Source: Oceanospirillaceae bacterium UBA1126 (GTDB lineage Bacteria > Pseudomonadota > Gammaproteobacteria > Pseudomonadales > Balneatricaceae). Taken from it: a stretch of DNA of 18,728 nt. The DNA lies in the NCBI GenBank assembly GCA_002312935.1, contig DCAT01000073.1:1-18728 (forward strand). The letters are read 5' to 3'. Positions 1 to 7,166 of this stretch are shown here, piece by piece (the stretch's first letter is position 1; the number at the start of each line of letters is the position of its first letter). A program made the translations under genes and the position numbers. The notes beneath the pieces are model-generated. The model saw only the letters and a program-made list of their open reading frames with translations. It was not told where the DNA came from and did no database searches.

Positions 1-146
1 AAGTTCATATATAGCGGATAGGTAAACTCATGCACTTTAGGGGCAAAGCGTTTATGAAATACATGCCCAATATAAAACGCACTTTTAAATGTGTTTTTAA
101 TGGCTTCATTACTGGCTGATGGGCCAGTTGAATGAGGACTAAGCAT
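1..146 (-). CDS. DUF1365 family protein, partial (C-terminus off the left edge)
   Basis: About 48 N-terminal residues are visible, from an ATG at 146. After a short polar leader the sequence reads SAFYIGHVFHKRFAPK, then VHEFTYPLYMN, the characteristic opening of DUF1365 proteins. The start overlaps the end of the upstream flavoprotein gene by 8 bp, so the two are translationally linked. In many proteobacteria DUF1365 lies directly between a COG2907 flavoprotein and a cyclopropane or methyl fatty-acid synthase. It is taken to work on membrane fatty acids, but its reaction is not established. No clear Shine-Dalgarno sequence precedes the ATG, as is common for overlapping genes. The family call rests on a short segment plus very strong context. 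Confidence 0.82.
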   Translation of the reverse strand, partial: MLSPHSTGPSASNEAIKNTFKSAFYIGHVFHKRFAPKVHEFTYPLYMN

Positions 147-1446
147 CAGAACTGCCAGATAGGGCGGCTGCGTTTACATTGTCTAAGGTAAGGCCAAAAC
201 GCAGGCAAACATCTAATGCACTCTTTACCCCATCTTCATGAAAACCGTTATACCAATAAGCACCGCAAAAATGAGTGAGGCGACTACCACAAATTGTGTC
301 ACGTTGGTTTTGTGCAGCAATCGACTCTAGTGAAAAAACAGGGTGTGAGTAGGTGAATTGGCGCAAAATATGCTTAGGGTCAATACGCTTTGTTTGGTTT
401 AGCGTGACGCAAAGGTCTTGCTTAGTTTCTAAACCCTGTAAAATATTCATATTGTAAGTAAGTGTGGGTAACTCATCAACTAGGGGGTCTATGCAGTAGT
501 TCCAACTTGCGTAGGCTTTTTTTCGTTTGGGCAGCAACGTACTATCCGTGTGCAGAACCACATCGTTAGACCGATACTTCATAGCGCCAAGTACTTGAGA
601 CTCTTGTGGGCTTGGGTCGTTTAACAGTGCTAATGCTTGGTCTGAGTGGCAAGCAAAAATAACTTCATCAAATACTTCAGTGCTGTCATTGCTAGTAATT
701 TCAACATGATCATGATGGCGGCTGACCCACTGCACTGGGCAGTTGAGGCGAACGCTTTGAATCGATTTTGTCAGCCCATCTATATAGCTACGAGAACCCC
801 CTTTAATAACATACCACTGAGGCCGGTTAGCAATATCTAGCAGGCCATGGTTGCTCAAAAAGTTGAGGAAAAACTGCAATGGAAAATCCCTACAGCTGTT
901 GATTGACGCGGACCAAATAGCCGCAGTCATTGCAAGTACGTAATGGGTCGCAAAATAATCACTAAAGCCATGTTTATCAAGAAAGTCTCCCAAGCTACCT
1001 TCATTGCTTTGGCTTGACTGATGGGCTTTTTTAGATAAGCTATTAAAGCGCAAAATTTCTATGATAAAGTAATAAAAACGAGGCCTTAATAAATTACGTC
1101 GTTGCGCAAACAGGGTATCTAAATTATGCCCATTGTACTCAAGCCCGGTGGCTTTATTTTGCACACTAAAGCTCATCTCAGTCGGTTTGCTGGCAATACC
1201 AATTTGATCCATCATCTTGATAAAGTTCGGGTAGGTACGATCGTTGAAAACGATAAAACCCGTATCCACTGCCAAAGTTTTATCGTCTATATCAAGGTCT
1301 ATTGTTGCTGTGTGCCCACCTAAGTGGGCGTTTGCTTCAAATAACGTCACATGGTGTTGCTTGCTCAGTAAGTAGCCACAGGTTTGGCCGGAAATACCAC
1401 TACCAATAATGGCAATGCGCTTTTGCTTGGTGTCTAAACTATTCAT
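139..1446 (-). CDS. FAD-dependent amine-oxidase-like flavoprotein (COG2907)
   Basis: A 435-residue flavoprotein. The N-terminal Rossmann motif is G15-S-G-I-S-G20, the ribose-binding acid is E37 and the GGHT motif follows at 43-46. This arrangement is typical of the COG2907/NAD(P)-binding amine-oxidase group related to phytoene-desaturase-like enzymes. There is no signal peptide, so it is probably cytosolic or peripheral to the membrane. It overlaps the upstream dehydrogenase by 4 bp (ATGA) and the downstream DUF1365 gene by 8 bp. The COG2907-DUF1365-methyl/cyclopropane synthase set is known from the Rhodobacter sigma-E/ChrR regulon. There, flavoprotein oxidation or desaturation of methylated fatty acids has been linked to furan fatty acids. 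I infer a fatty-acyl oxidation role; the exact reaction and substrate cannot be read from the sequence. Confidence 0.88.
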   Translation of the reverse strand: MNSLDTKQKRIAIIGSGISGQTCGYLLSKQHHVTLFEANAHLGGHTATIDLDIDDKTLAVDTGFIVFNDRTYPNFIKMMDQIGIASKPTEMSFSVQNKATGLEYNGHNLDTLFAQRRNLLRPRFYYFIIEILRFNSLSKKAHQSSQSNEGSLGDFLDKHGFSDYFATHYVLAMTAAIWSASINSCRDFPLQFFLNFLSNHGLLDIANRPQWYVIKGGSRSYIDGLTKSIQSVRLNCPVQWVSRHHDHVEITSNDSTEVFDEVIFACHSDQALALLNDPSPQESQVLGAMKYRSNDVVLHTDSTLLPKRKKAYASWNYCIDPLVDELPTLTYNMNILQGLETKQDLCVTLNQTKRIDPKHILRQFTYSHPVFSLESIAAQNQRDTICGSRLTHFCGAYWYNGFHEDGVKSALDVCLRFGLTLDNVNAAALSGSSDA

Positions 1447-2177
1447 TCTGGGGCTCTGATCATTTTAATGGCAAGTCTACGCCAAAGTGCATTGGGTAAA
1501 AGCGATAATATGTTCATGATAAAAAAGAATGCTTTAGGAAAATTGATCTCTAACTTGCGTTTTTCAAGCCCCTGCATGATGTATTTACAGGCCTGTTTAC
1601 CAGTGATAATGCCAGGCATAGAAAAGGTGTTCTTTTGGGTTAAAGCAGTATCAACAAATCCTGGGCGAATAAGTGAAACAGCAATACCCTTTGGGCTGAG
1701 GTCTATGGCTAGTGTGCGGGTTAAATAATCTAGCGCAGCTTTTGAAGCACCGTAGGCCTCCGAACGAGTAAGCGGCAGCAGCGTAACAGAAGAGCTCACG
1801 ATAGCTAACTGTCCCCCTTGTTTTATATTGCCTATTACACCTTCTAGGCAATACCCAGTGCCTATCACGTTAGTTTCGATAACTCGCTTAAATAGTGAAC
1901 TATCAAATAACAGTGGTTCATCCATATATTCGCATGTTCCTGCATTTAAAATGACACTATCAAGTGATGTAAATGGTTTAAGGGCCTCAATTACTTCGCT
2001 TTGGCTATTGATATCAAACGTACATAGCGTTAGTTCTGGATGCACAGATGAAATGGCTCCTTCCAGCTTACTTAAGGATCTACCACAGGCAATCACATGC
2101 CACCCAGCTGCTAAGTAACCATTGGCAAGGTACATACCAATACCCGAACTTGCCCCTGTAATTAAGATACGTTTCAT
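1443..2177 (-). CDS. SDR family NAD(P)-dependent oxidoreductase
   Basis: A 244-residue classical short-chain dehydrogenase/reductase. The cofactor motif TGASSGIG is at 7-14, the NAG motif at 78-80, the catalytic Ser at about 129-130 and Y142-x3-K146 (YGASK). R33 after the second strand suggests NADP(H) preference, which is inference. The C-terminal 40 residues carry a hydrophobic, basic stretch (about 215-240), so membrane association is possible. It overlaps the NTF2-like gene upstream and the flavoprotein gene downstream by 4 bp each, so it sits in the middle of one operon. SDRs of this type recur beside COG2907, DUF1365 and Cfa-like genes. The substrate is unknown; a lipid-derived carbonyl or alcohol would fit the context. 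Confidence 0.9.
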   Translation of the reverse strand: MKRILITGASSGIGMYLANGYLAAGWHVIACGRSLSKLEGAISSVHPELTLCTFDINSQSEVIEALKPFTSLDSVILNAGTCEYMDEPLLFDSSLFKRVIETNVIGTGYCLEGVIGNIKQGGQLAIVSSSVTLLPLTRSEAYGASKAALDYLTRTLAIDLSPKGIAVSLIRPGFVDTALTQKNTFSMPGIITGKQACKYIMQGLEKRKLEINFPKAFFFIMNILSLLPNALWRRLAIKMIRAPE

Positions 2178-2596
2178 ACAGAAAGCCTTTTTTTAAGAAT
2201 TTTAATGACACTTTTAAGCACAGGCACATGTTCGTAAAACATACTTCCCACGTCAAAGTAATCTCTGTGGTGAGTGATGCGCTCATTAAATTTAATGTCA
2301 CTCACGCCATCCACTACAATTTCTTTATGGTTATTTAACTTGGGGTGAGCAAACCTCATTGTCCAAGTAATTAATGCTTGGCCATCATTACTCACTATAT
2401 CAATGATGTCGAAGCGGCAATAACTAACATTTTCCATCATTTTACTAAAGTGAGCCTTCACATTATTAAGCCCCTCAACTTTGCTAAAGGGGTCTTGTAA
2501 AATAATAGTCTGGTGATAAATTTCATCAAGCCTAGGAATGCTTTCTTGGCTGAACTCTTTATAGTAATTGCAAAATTTTTCAACAAGTGTATTCAT
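2174..2596 (-). CDS. NTF2-like / SnoaL-like small protein
   Basis: A 140-residue single-domain protein that looks like the nuclear-transport-factor-2/SnoaL fold. It has an N-terminal helical region ending in YHQTIILQDPF, then a helix (NNVKAHFSKMMENV), then strands rich in aromatic and hydrophobic residues (ALITWTMRF, HRDYFDVG). The pattern D-P-F followed by a late H-x-D-Y-F matches many NTF2-like proteins of light-inducible and ChrR-type clusters. It has no signal peptide. The C-terminus is basic (KILKKRLSV). It overlaps the SDR gene by 4 bp and lies 28 bp after the DUF523-DUF1722 gene. These folds either bind small hydrophobic ligands or act as small enzymes; no specific activity can be assigned. 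Confidence 0.8.
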   Translation of the reverse strand: MNTLVEKFCNYYKEFSQESIPRLDEIYHQTIILQDPFSKVEGLNNVKAHFSKMMENVSYCRFDIIDIVSNDGQALITWTMRFAHPKLNNHKEIVVDGVSDIKFNERITHHRDYFDVGSMFYEHVPVLKSVIKILKKRLSV

Positions 2597-2624
2597 AGTG
2601 TCTCTTGTGTAATTGGTAACTCAT

Positions 2625-3626
2625 TTAAAGGTATTGAACCGTAGGGCTAATTTTTTCAGGGTAGGGCTCCAAGTAGCGCTGTTCTTTAATATAATCAGAG
2701 CCATGCTGCATTAAATAGTGTTTCAGCAAGGTTAAGGGCGTGGTCAGTGGTGTCAGGCCTTTATTATAGTTGTGAATAATAGTAACGATGTGCTCCCGCG
2801 CTACGGGTGACAGGTTGTGCTTTAAATAGCCCAAAATATGAAACAGAGCGTTAGTATGGTTTTTTCTACTTGCAGGTTTAGAAAGTGCTTCAATAAAGGC
2901 GCTAAAGTAATCATCTATAAGCGTTTCCAGTGAACCCCCATCATAGGTTCCTAAAAGACGCCCAAGTGCGCGGGTCTTATCTTGGTTGTGTGCCATCAAT
3001 AGGTATTTATAGCGACTGTGAAATACCATGAGATGGTGCAAGCTTGGGCACTCTAAAACTTCCTTTTTAAAATTGCTATAAGCATAGACACGAAGCAAAA
3101 AATTATCAAATGATTGGTCATCATGGAGGCGACCTTCCTCTTCGATTGGCATCAGTGGGTAGTGTTTCTTTAACGCTCTAGCAAATACTCCAGCTGTGCG
3201 TAGTTGATGTGAATCACCGTTAGCTTGGTATACTTTTACTCTATCAAGCGCGCAACAGGGCGAGTTTTTCATCAGTATATAACCATCAAGGTGGCCTATC
3301 TCTGAGAGTTTTTTTTGAAAGCCTTTAACAAGCTGAGACGTTAAATCACAGGACTCGTCACTGATAAACACTAGCCTTGGTGAGTTTGGGTCACCAGTAG
3401 GCTTCATGGTTGGCCGCAGAATACCGAAGCCTGCAGCCGGTTCTGGGCAAAAGCTAGTAAATGTGAAACATTTTTTTAGCAGATCAAGCCAAAGCCGTGA
3501 CTGCCTGTGGCCTGCGTTGTAACCTACCTCATTGCCTAATAAACAGGCGCTTATGCCAACGTTTATTGGCTGCTTATTCAGGCCAGTTGCTGCTTTATCT
3601 GAGCCAATAATGCTTAGATTATTCAT
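2625..3626 (-). CDS. DUF523-DUF1722 fusion protein (TudS-like plus YbgA-like domains)
   Basis: The protein has 333 residues from the ATG at 3626. I prefer this start because an AAGG Shine-Dalgarno element lies about 9 bases upstream. A TTG eight codons earlier also fits but lacks support. Residues about 21-160 form DUF523, with conserved cysteines C28 (SACLLG), C60 (FCPE) and C124/C125 (SPCCA). Members of this family (TudS) are [4Fe-4S] thiouracil desulfidases. Residues about 185-320 form DUF1722, the domain found in YbgA beside photolyase in E. coli. The gene begins just after the renalase-like gene ends. The fusion is common in proteobacterial photolyase and MerR neighbourhoods. Whether it desulfurates a thio-nucleobase here is inference from the family. 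Confidence 0.9.
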   Translation of the reverse strand: MNNLSIIGSDKAATGLNKQPINVGISACLLGNEVGYNAGHRQSRLWLDLLKKCFTFTSFCPEPAAGFGILRPTMKPTGDPNSPRLVFISDESCDLTSQLVKGFQKKLSEIGHLDGYILMKNSPCCALDRVKVYQANGDSHQLRTAGVFARALKKHYPLMPIEEEGRLHDDQSFDNFLLRVYAYSNFKKEVLECPSLHHLMVFHSRYKYLLMAHNQDKTRALGRLLGTYDGGSLETLIDDYFSAFIEALSKPASRKNHTNALFHILGYLKHNLSPVAREHIVTIIHNYNKGLTPLTTPLTLLKHYLMQHGSDYIKEQRYLEPYPEKISPTVQYL

Positions 3627-3650
3627 TAGCAACGCCTTGATGGCCCACAA

Positions 3651-4679
3651 TCATCTGAGTATTGCCTCATGTAATGCAAAAGCGCTATTAAGTGCGCCAA
3701 TTGTTCCTCCACGTCCTAACCAGTCACCACAGCAGCCCACATTAAAATCGCTGTGCCAAATAAAAGTGGTATTTTTATGAGACGTTGATTTATATTTAGC
3801 CATGCGCCAGTAATGTGATGTTAAGACCTTTGGTTTGGCTTTTATACCAAAGTGGTGACAAAAGGTATTGGCTAGCGCAAGGGCCACTTTGTCACTTGGG
3901 GCATGGTTTTGTGCTTGTGCCCATTCAAAGCTGCTGTGCAGAACCCATACTTCTTCAAGTGGTGCTGGGCATATTCGACCAGGCTTGCTGTTTTCTCGAA
4001 TAGCCCTGTGTAACGATAGATGGCCACTTTCGTAAACATCAGCGTCCAAACCTAGTGAAGAGGAAAAACCAATTGCACAGACATACTGCGGCAGGCTTTC
4101 TTGTGGCAAAGTGTCAGGTAAACTAAAGTTGGCCACACCTTTAGCTGTATTTAATAAATCACGGGTTTGCTCAGGGGGAGCTGTGATCACCAGTTTGTTG
4201 GTTACGGCAATTGGTTCATTGTTTTCATCAAAAAGATGCCAGCGATGGTCAACTCTGGCTAAACTGCAGACTCTGTTTTGGGTCAGTATGTTGATGTGGC
4301 CGGCAATGTTGCTATGCCACGCATTCATTGAGGGCACGCCACACAGCGTTGTGACTGTTTCTGTGGCACTGGGGACATTGTCAAAACGGCCAACAGTCTT
4401 GGCCCACTTTGATACATGGCCTGCAGTCTCCCAAGAATCTATCATGTCATTAAGCTTGGGGTGTGTGACTTTGCCTGAAGAGAATTCAGGGGCGCCCAAG
4501 TCTATGCCATAGTTAGTGTTGTTTTCGTTACTAATACGCCTGCGACTGCACCGGCCGCCTAAGCCTCTACTTTTCTCTATAACGACGCAGTCAATGCCTG
4601 CATTATCCAGCAAGCTAGCGATAAAGCAACCGGCTGTTCCAGCCCCTACTATGGCAACTTCAGCAGTGATTGAGTGCAT
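3651..4679 (-). CDS. Renalase-like NAD(P)/FAD-dependent oxidoreductase (COG3380)
   Basis: A 342-residue flavoprotein from the ATG at 4679. The dinucleotide motif is G12-A-G-T-A-G17, the ribose acid is E35 (VVIEKSRGLGGR) and the basic segment GGRCSRRR follows at 41-48. The C-terminus has an aromatic FAD-contact region, FIWHSDFNVGCCGDWLGRG. This is the renalase/COG3380 layout. A GTG at 4724 would add 15 mostly hydrophobic residues. However, that codon lies inside the promoter inverted repeat and upstream of the predicted transcription start near 4704, so I reject it. It is the first gene of the minus-strand operon. Its relatives often sit next to photolyase or LitR-type regulators. The substrate is unknown; oxidation of a reduced nicotinamide side product (as in renalase) or of a lipid is possible. 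Confidence 0.87.
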   Translation of the reverse strand: MHSITAEVAIVGAGTAGCFIASLLDNAGIDCVVIEKSRGLGGRCSRRRISNENNTNYGIDLGAPEFSSGKVTHPKLNDMIDSWETAGHVSKWAKTVGRFDNVPSATETVTTLCGVPSMNAWHSNIAGHINILTQNRVCSLARVDHRWHLFDENNEPIAVTNKLVITAPPEQTRDLLNTAKGVANFSLPDTLPQESLPQYVCAIGFSSSLGLDADVYESGHLSLHRAIRENSKPGRICPAPLEEVWVLHSSFEWAQAQNHAPSDKVALALANTFCHHFGIKAKPKVLTSHYWRMAKYKSTSHKNTTFIWHSDFNVGCCGDWLGRGGTIGALNSAFALHEAILR

Positions 4680-4710
4680 ATGAATTATGATTAAAAAGAA
4701 CAATATGAAA

Positions 4711-4739
4711 ATAATACTGTACACTGAAATACTTGTACA
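4711..4739 (-). promoter_or_regulatory. Sigma-70-type promoter of the minus-strand flavoprotein operon
   Basis: Read on the minus strand, the -35 element is TGTACA (4739-4734, 4/6 to TTGACA). After a 17-base spacer the -10 element is TATTAT (4716-4711, 5/6). Transcription should start near 4704, giving a 5' leader of about 25 bases before the ATG at 4679. The -35 is one of the two operator boxes, so a bound repressor would block RNA polymerase. Confidence 0.55.
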
Positions 4740-4746
4740 GTATTAT
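4718..4746 (+). promoter_or_regulatory. Sigma-70-type promoter of the merR-TIGR01777-cbiX operon
   Basis: This is the mirror image of the minus-strand promoter: -35 TGTACA (4718-4723), 17-base spacer, -10 TATTAT (4741-4746), expected start near 4753. The leader to the MerR ATG is about 44 bases. Because the two promoters share the same DNA, two polymerases could not sit there at once. The regulator gene would be autoregulated by whatever binds the TGTACA boxes. Confidence 0.5.
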
Positions 4747-4796
4747 TTTTTGTATAGTTATTAAGAATAAAAATAAAGTTAGGTAAATAGCTTCAG

Positions 4797-5699
4797 ATGA
4801 ACATTGCTGCTGAAAAAAACGTACATCCACAAAGCCAATTTCCCATACGGGAGTTAAGCGCTCGTACAAAAATTAATACGGTCACTTTGCGAGCTTGGGA
4901 GCGGCGCTATGGCCTACTAAAACCTCAAAGAACACCTAAAGGCCACAGGCTTTACTCCGAAAAAGATGTGGATACCATTGAGCGAATTCTCACCTTAGTG
5001 GCAAGGGGTGTTCCCATTGGTAAGGTGAAGGTGTTGCTCGAACAAAATATTGTGGAGGATACCCAGGTTAGTCAAACTGGAGATTGGCAACATGCGGTTG
5101 CTGAACTATTGTTAGCCGTTGGGACCTTTTCGGTGAGTAAAGTTGAACATCTAATACATAAGTCATTTGCTAACTATCCCGCTCCTATTTGCAGTGAGCG
5201 TTTGCTAAAGCCATTATTTTCCGAATTAACTTTAATTGATGATCATGGCGCGGCCCTAGGGTTTGCAGGCAGTGAACTGGTGCGTTACGCATCACTTCGT
5301 TCAAGTGCTAAAGTTTCCAAGAAAAATCCTGTCGCTACAGTCGTTTTGATTGCAGGTCACCAAACGCCAATTTGGCGCTTGGCGCTAATGGCGTTAGAAT
5401 TAACTGATGCTAAGTTTTCGGTGCATTTGTTAACACACTCTTTTACTGTTGCAGCTGCAATTGAACTTGCTGGAAAATTTGAATCTGCTTACACAGTATT
5501 TTATCAAGATGGTATTTGGAAAGATCTAGAAAAAGACCTGATGGCCAACGTGTTGCTTAAAAACGATCAGCTCTTTCTCTGCGGTACTGCACCAGTACTG
5601 GCTAATTTATGTGCCGAAGACCGAGTGTTTAAAAATTCAAATAGTTGTATTGACGGGTTAATTAAGCGTCAAAAAATGCCTTATGAGGCCCTCAGGTAG
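4797..5699 (+). CDS. MerR-family regulator of the LitR/CarH type with decayed B12-binding site
   Basis: The protein has 300 residues. The winged helix-turn-helix MerR domain spans about 15-85 (FPIRELSARTKIN, LRAWERRYGLLKPQR, HRLYSEKDV). The rest has the CarH/LitR plan: a helical bundle at about 95-170 and a Rossmann-like domain at about 178-290. Key cobalamin residues are changed. The W-x9-E-H motif of the bundle is missing; at the likely position H150 and L161 stand where Trp and His would be, with E160 kept. The D/E-x-H-x-x-G motif reads A186-G-H188-Q-T-P191, so only the His remains. This resembles the class II LitR proteins of Pseudomonas, which work without B12 together with short LOV photoreceptors. 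The Shine-Dalgarno sequence is weak (TAGG at 4780). It probably represses both divergent operons. No LOV gene is visible in the window. Confidence 0.88.
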   Translation: MNIAAEKNVHPQSQFPIRELSARTKINTVTLRAWERRYGLLKPQRTPKGHRLYSEKDVDTIERILTLVARGVPIGKVKVLLEQNIVEDTQVSQTGDWQHAVAELLLAVGTFSVSKVEHLIHKSFANYPAPICSERLLKPLFSELTLIDDHGAALGFAGSELVRYASLRSSAKVSKKNPVATVVLIAGHQTPIWRLALMALELTDAKFSVHLLTHSFTVAAAIELAGKFESAYTVFYQDGIWKDLEKDLMANVLLKNDQLFLCGTAPVLANLCAEDRVFKNSNSCIDGLIKRQKMPYEALR

Positions 5700-5702
5700 T
5701 CT

Positions 5703-6614
5703 ATGAAAATATTGATGACAGGTGGTACTGGTCTAATTGGTCAGGCCTTTATACAACAGTTTGGCGAACACCAATTTACAGTGCTCACTCGATCTATGCC
5801 TGCAGTAATGAGTAACAAAGCTGCATGGCCTAAGGCATTAAATTTTATAGATTCGCTAGACCATTTCCAAAATTTAGATGAGTTTGATGCAGTGATCAAC
5901 CTTGCTGGAGAGCCCATTATTGACAAGCGATGGAGTGTAAAGCAAAAACACATTATCTGCCAAAGCCGGTGGGCCATTACTCAACAACTAGTGGTCTTAT
6001 TTACGCATAGTTTAAACCCACCTTTGGTATTTTTAAATGGGTCAGCTATTGGTGCATATGGTAACCGGGGAGATCAAACGCTTACCGAAGAGTCTTCCGT
6101 TGAAGTGAGTGATTTCTCCAGCCAATTATGTCTGGGTTGGGAAGATATCGCCATGGAGGCGAAGCCCTACACTCGTGTTGTTTTACTAAGGACAGGTATT
6201 GTTTTAGCAGCCCATGGTGGTGCTCTGGCCAAGATGTTATTGCCCTTTAAGTGCTTTCTAGGTGGACGTATTGGCAATGGTGAGCAATATATGTCTTGGA
6301 TTCATTACCAAGACCACATTAATGCAATGCACTACCTGTTGCTTGAAAAAAGCATGTCAGGAGCAATTAACTTAGTTGCACCAGAAGCGCAAAAAAATAG
6401 CATTTTTACCCAAACCTTAGCTAAGTCACTCAATCGGGTCGCTATTTTTCCCATACCCAAAAAAATACTGCAGTTTTTGCTTGGAGAATCCTCTTCCTTG
6501 CTGTTGGATAGTCAAAGAGTAATGCCACAAAAACTTCTAGAAAGTGGGTTTGCCTTTAAATTTAAAAGTTTAAAGTCAGCCTTGGATGATTTGCTTAAGC
6601 CTACTGCTGGGTAA
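5703..6614 (+). CDS. TIGR01777 family NAD(P)-binding epimerase-like protein (YfcH/SDR39U1)
   Basis: A 303-residue atypical short-chain dehydrogenase. The nucleotide-binding motif TGGTGLIG lies at 6-13. The family signature INLAGEPI lies near 65-72, and a typical SAIGAYGNRG segment near 113-122 carries the active-site Tyr. The C-terminal DUF1731 domain is present (LLLDSQRVMPQKLLESGF). Length is normal for the family. It starts 3 bases after the MerR stop with AGG placed 6 bases before the ATG, so it is cotranscribed with the regulator. The biochemical role of TIGR01777 proteins is not settled. They are frequent companions of photolyase and LitR genes, and a role in pigment, lipid or nucleotide-sugar reduction is speculative. 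Confidence 0.9.
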   Translation: MKILMTGGTGLIGQAFIQQFGEHQFTVLTRSMPAVMSNKAAWPKALNFIDSLDHFQNLDEFDAVINLAGEPIIDKRWSVKQKHIICQSRWAITQQLVVLFTHSLNPPLVFLNGSAIGAYGNRGDQTLTEESSVEVSDFSSQLCLGWEDIAMEAKPYTRVVLLRTGIVLAAHGGALAKMLLPFKCFLGGRIGNGEQYMSWIHYQDHINAMHYLLLEKSMSGAINLVAPEAQKNSIFTQTLAKSLNRVAIFPIPKKILQFLLGESSSLLLDSQRVMPQKLLESGFAFKFKSLKSALDDLLKPTAG

Positions 6615-6651
6615 ATAGACAAGATCAAAGTTAACCCTTGGAAAAAGACAC

Positions 6652-7023
6652 ATGAAACACTTGTTAGTTGCCGTGCATGGCAGTCGAAGAGAATCATCAA
6701 ATGATGAATTAAGGTTATTAGGGGCCAAGGTGTCCGCTAGCGTAGGTGTGGCTTTTGATGGTGTGAAAGTGGCTTTTTTAGAGTTCGCCTCCCCCTCTGT
6801 CGAAGCTGCACTGGTTGATTTTTTTAACAGTGGGGCGACAGAAGTAGTGGTGTTGCCTTATTTTTTATCAGCGGGCAACCATGTTGTGATAGACATTCCA
6901 CGAGAAATTAACAAGGTTGTGGATCAATGGCCAGATAAGCACATTAAAGTCCTACCTCACTTTGGAGCTATGGATGAAATGGCTAACTTTATCGCTCAAG
7001 CGTGTAAAAATGACAATAATTAA
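6652..7023 (+). CDS. cbiX: Small CbiX-type sirohydrochlorin chelatase
   Basis: The protein has 123 residues, the length of single-domain CbiX(S) chelatases. The metal and porphyrin-binding histidines are visible: H9 in the opening VAVHGSRR and H77 in FLSAGNHVVIDIP. E44 in AFLEFASPSV is the usual third conserved position. Such proteins insert Co2+ or Fe2+ into sirohydrochlorin for cobalamin or siroheme. Homologues also occur as orphan copies beside photolyase clusters with no other corrin genes, as here. It lies 37 bp after the TIGR01777 gene, with a purine-rich GGAAAAAG upstream, and probably ends the merR operon. No clear terminator follows. The metal cannot be told from the sequence. Confidence 0.87.
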   Translation: MKHLLVAVHGSRRESSNDELRLLGAKVSASVGVAFDGVKVAFLEFASPSVEAALVDFFNSGATEVVVLPYFLSAGNHVVIDIPREINKVVDQWPDKHIKVLPHFGAMDEMANFIAQACKNDNN

Positions 7024-7166
7024 CTGTTAGAATCCCGTTATAAGGTGATCGATTCCAATAGCCAGTAAATACCTTGTATGCATTTACATACCAAATAGTG
7101 TTGTATACCGTTTGGTTGCATGTTCGAAGCTGATATCATGTCCGCGTTAACAAATGAGCAGACCCC

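Larger units (their letters stand above)
4708..4749. promoter_or_regulatory. 16-bp perfect inverted repeat with two TGTACA boxes: probable MerR/LitR operator
   Basis: Arms at 4708-4723 and 4734-4749 are perfect reverse complements (AAAATAATACTGTACA and its complement), separated by 10 bases. Each arm ends in TGTACA (4718-4723, 4734-4739). A looser TGTATA follows at 4751-4756. The repeat lies between the renalase-like gene and the MerR gene. From memory, the Pseudomonas putida LitR protein PplR1 binds T(G/A)TACA-N12-TGTA(C/T)A. The boxes match here, but the spacing is 10 rather than 12. I infer that the neighbouring MerR protein binds here and controls both directions. Confidence 0.75.

Noticed and set aside
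4680..4724. N-terminal extension of the renalase-like protein from a GTG at 4724
   Set aside because: The codon lies inside the promoter/operator repeat and upstream of the predicted transcription start; the ATG at 4679 directly precedes the conserved Rossmann strand.
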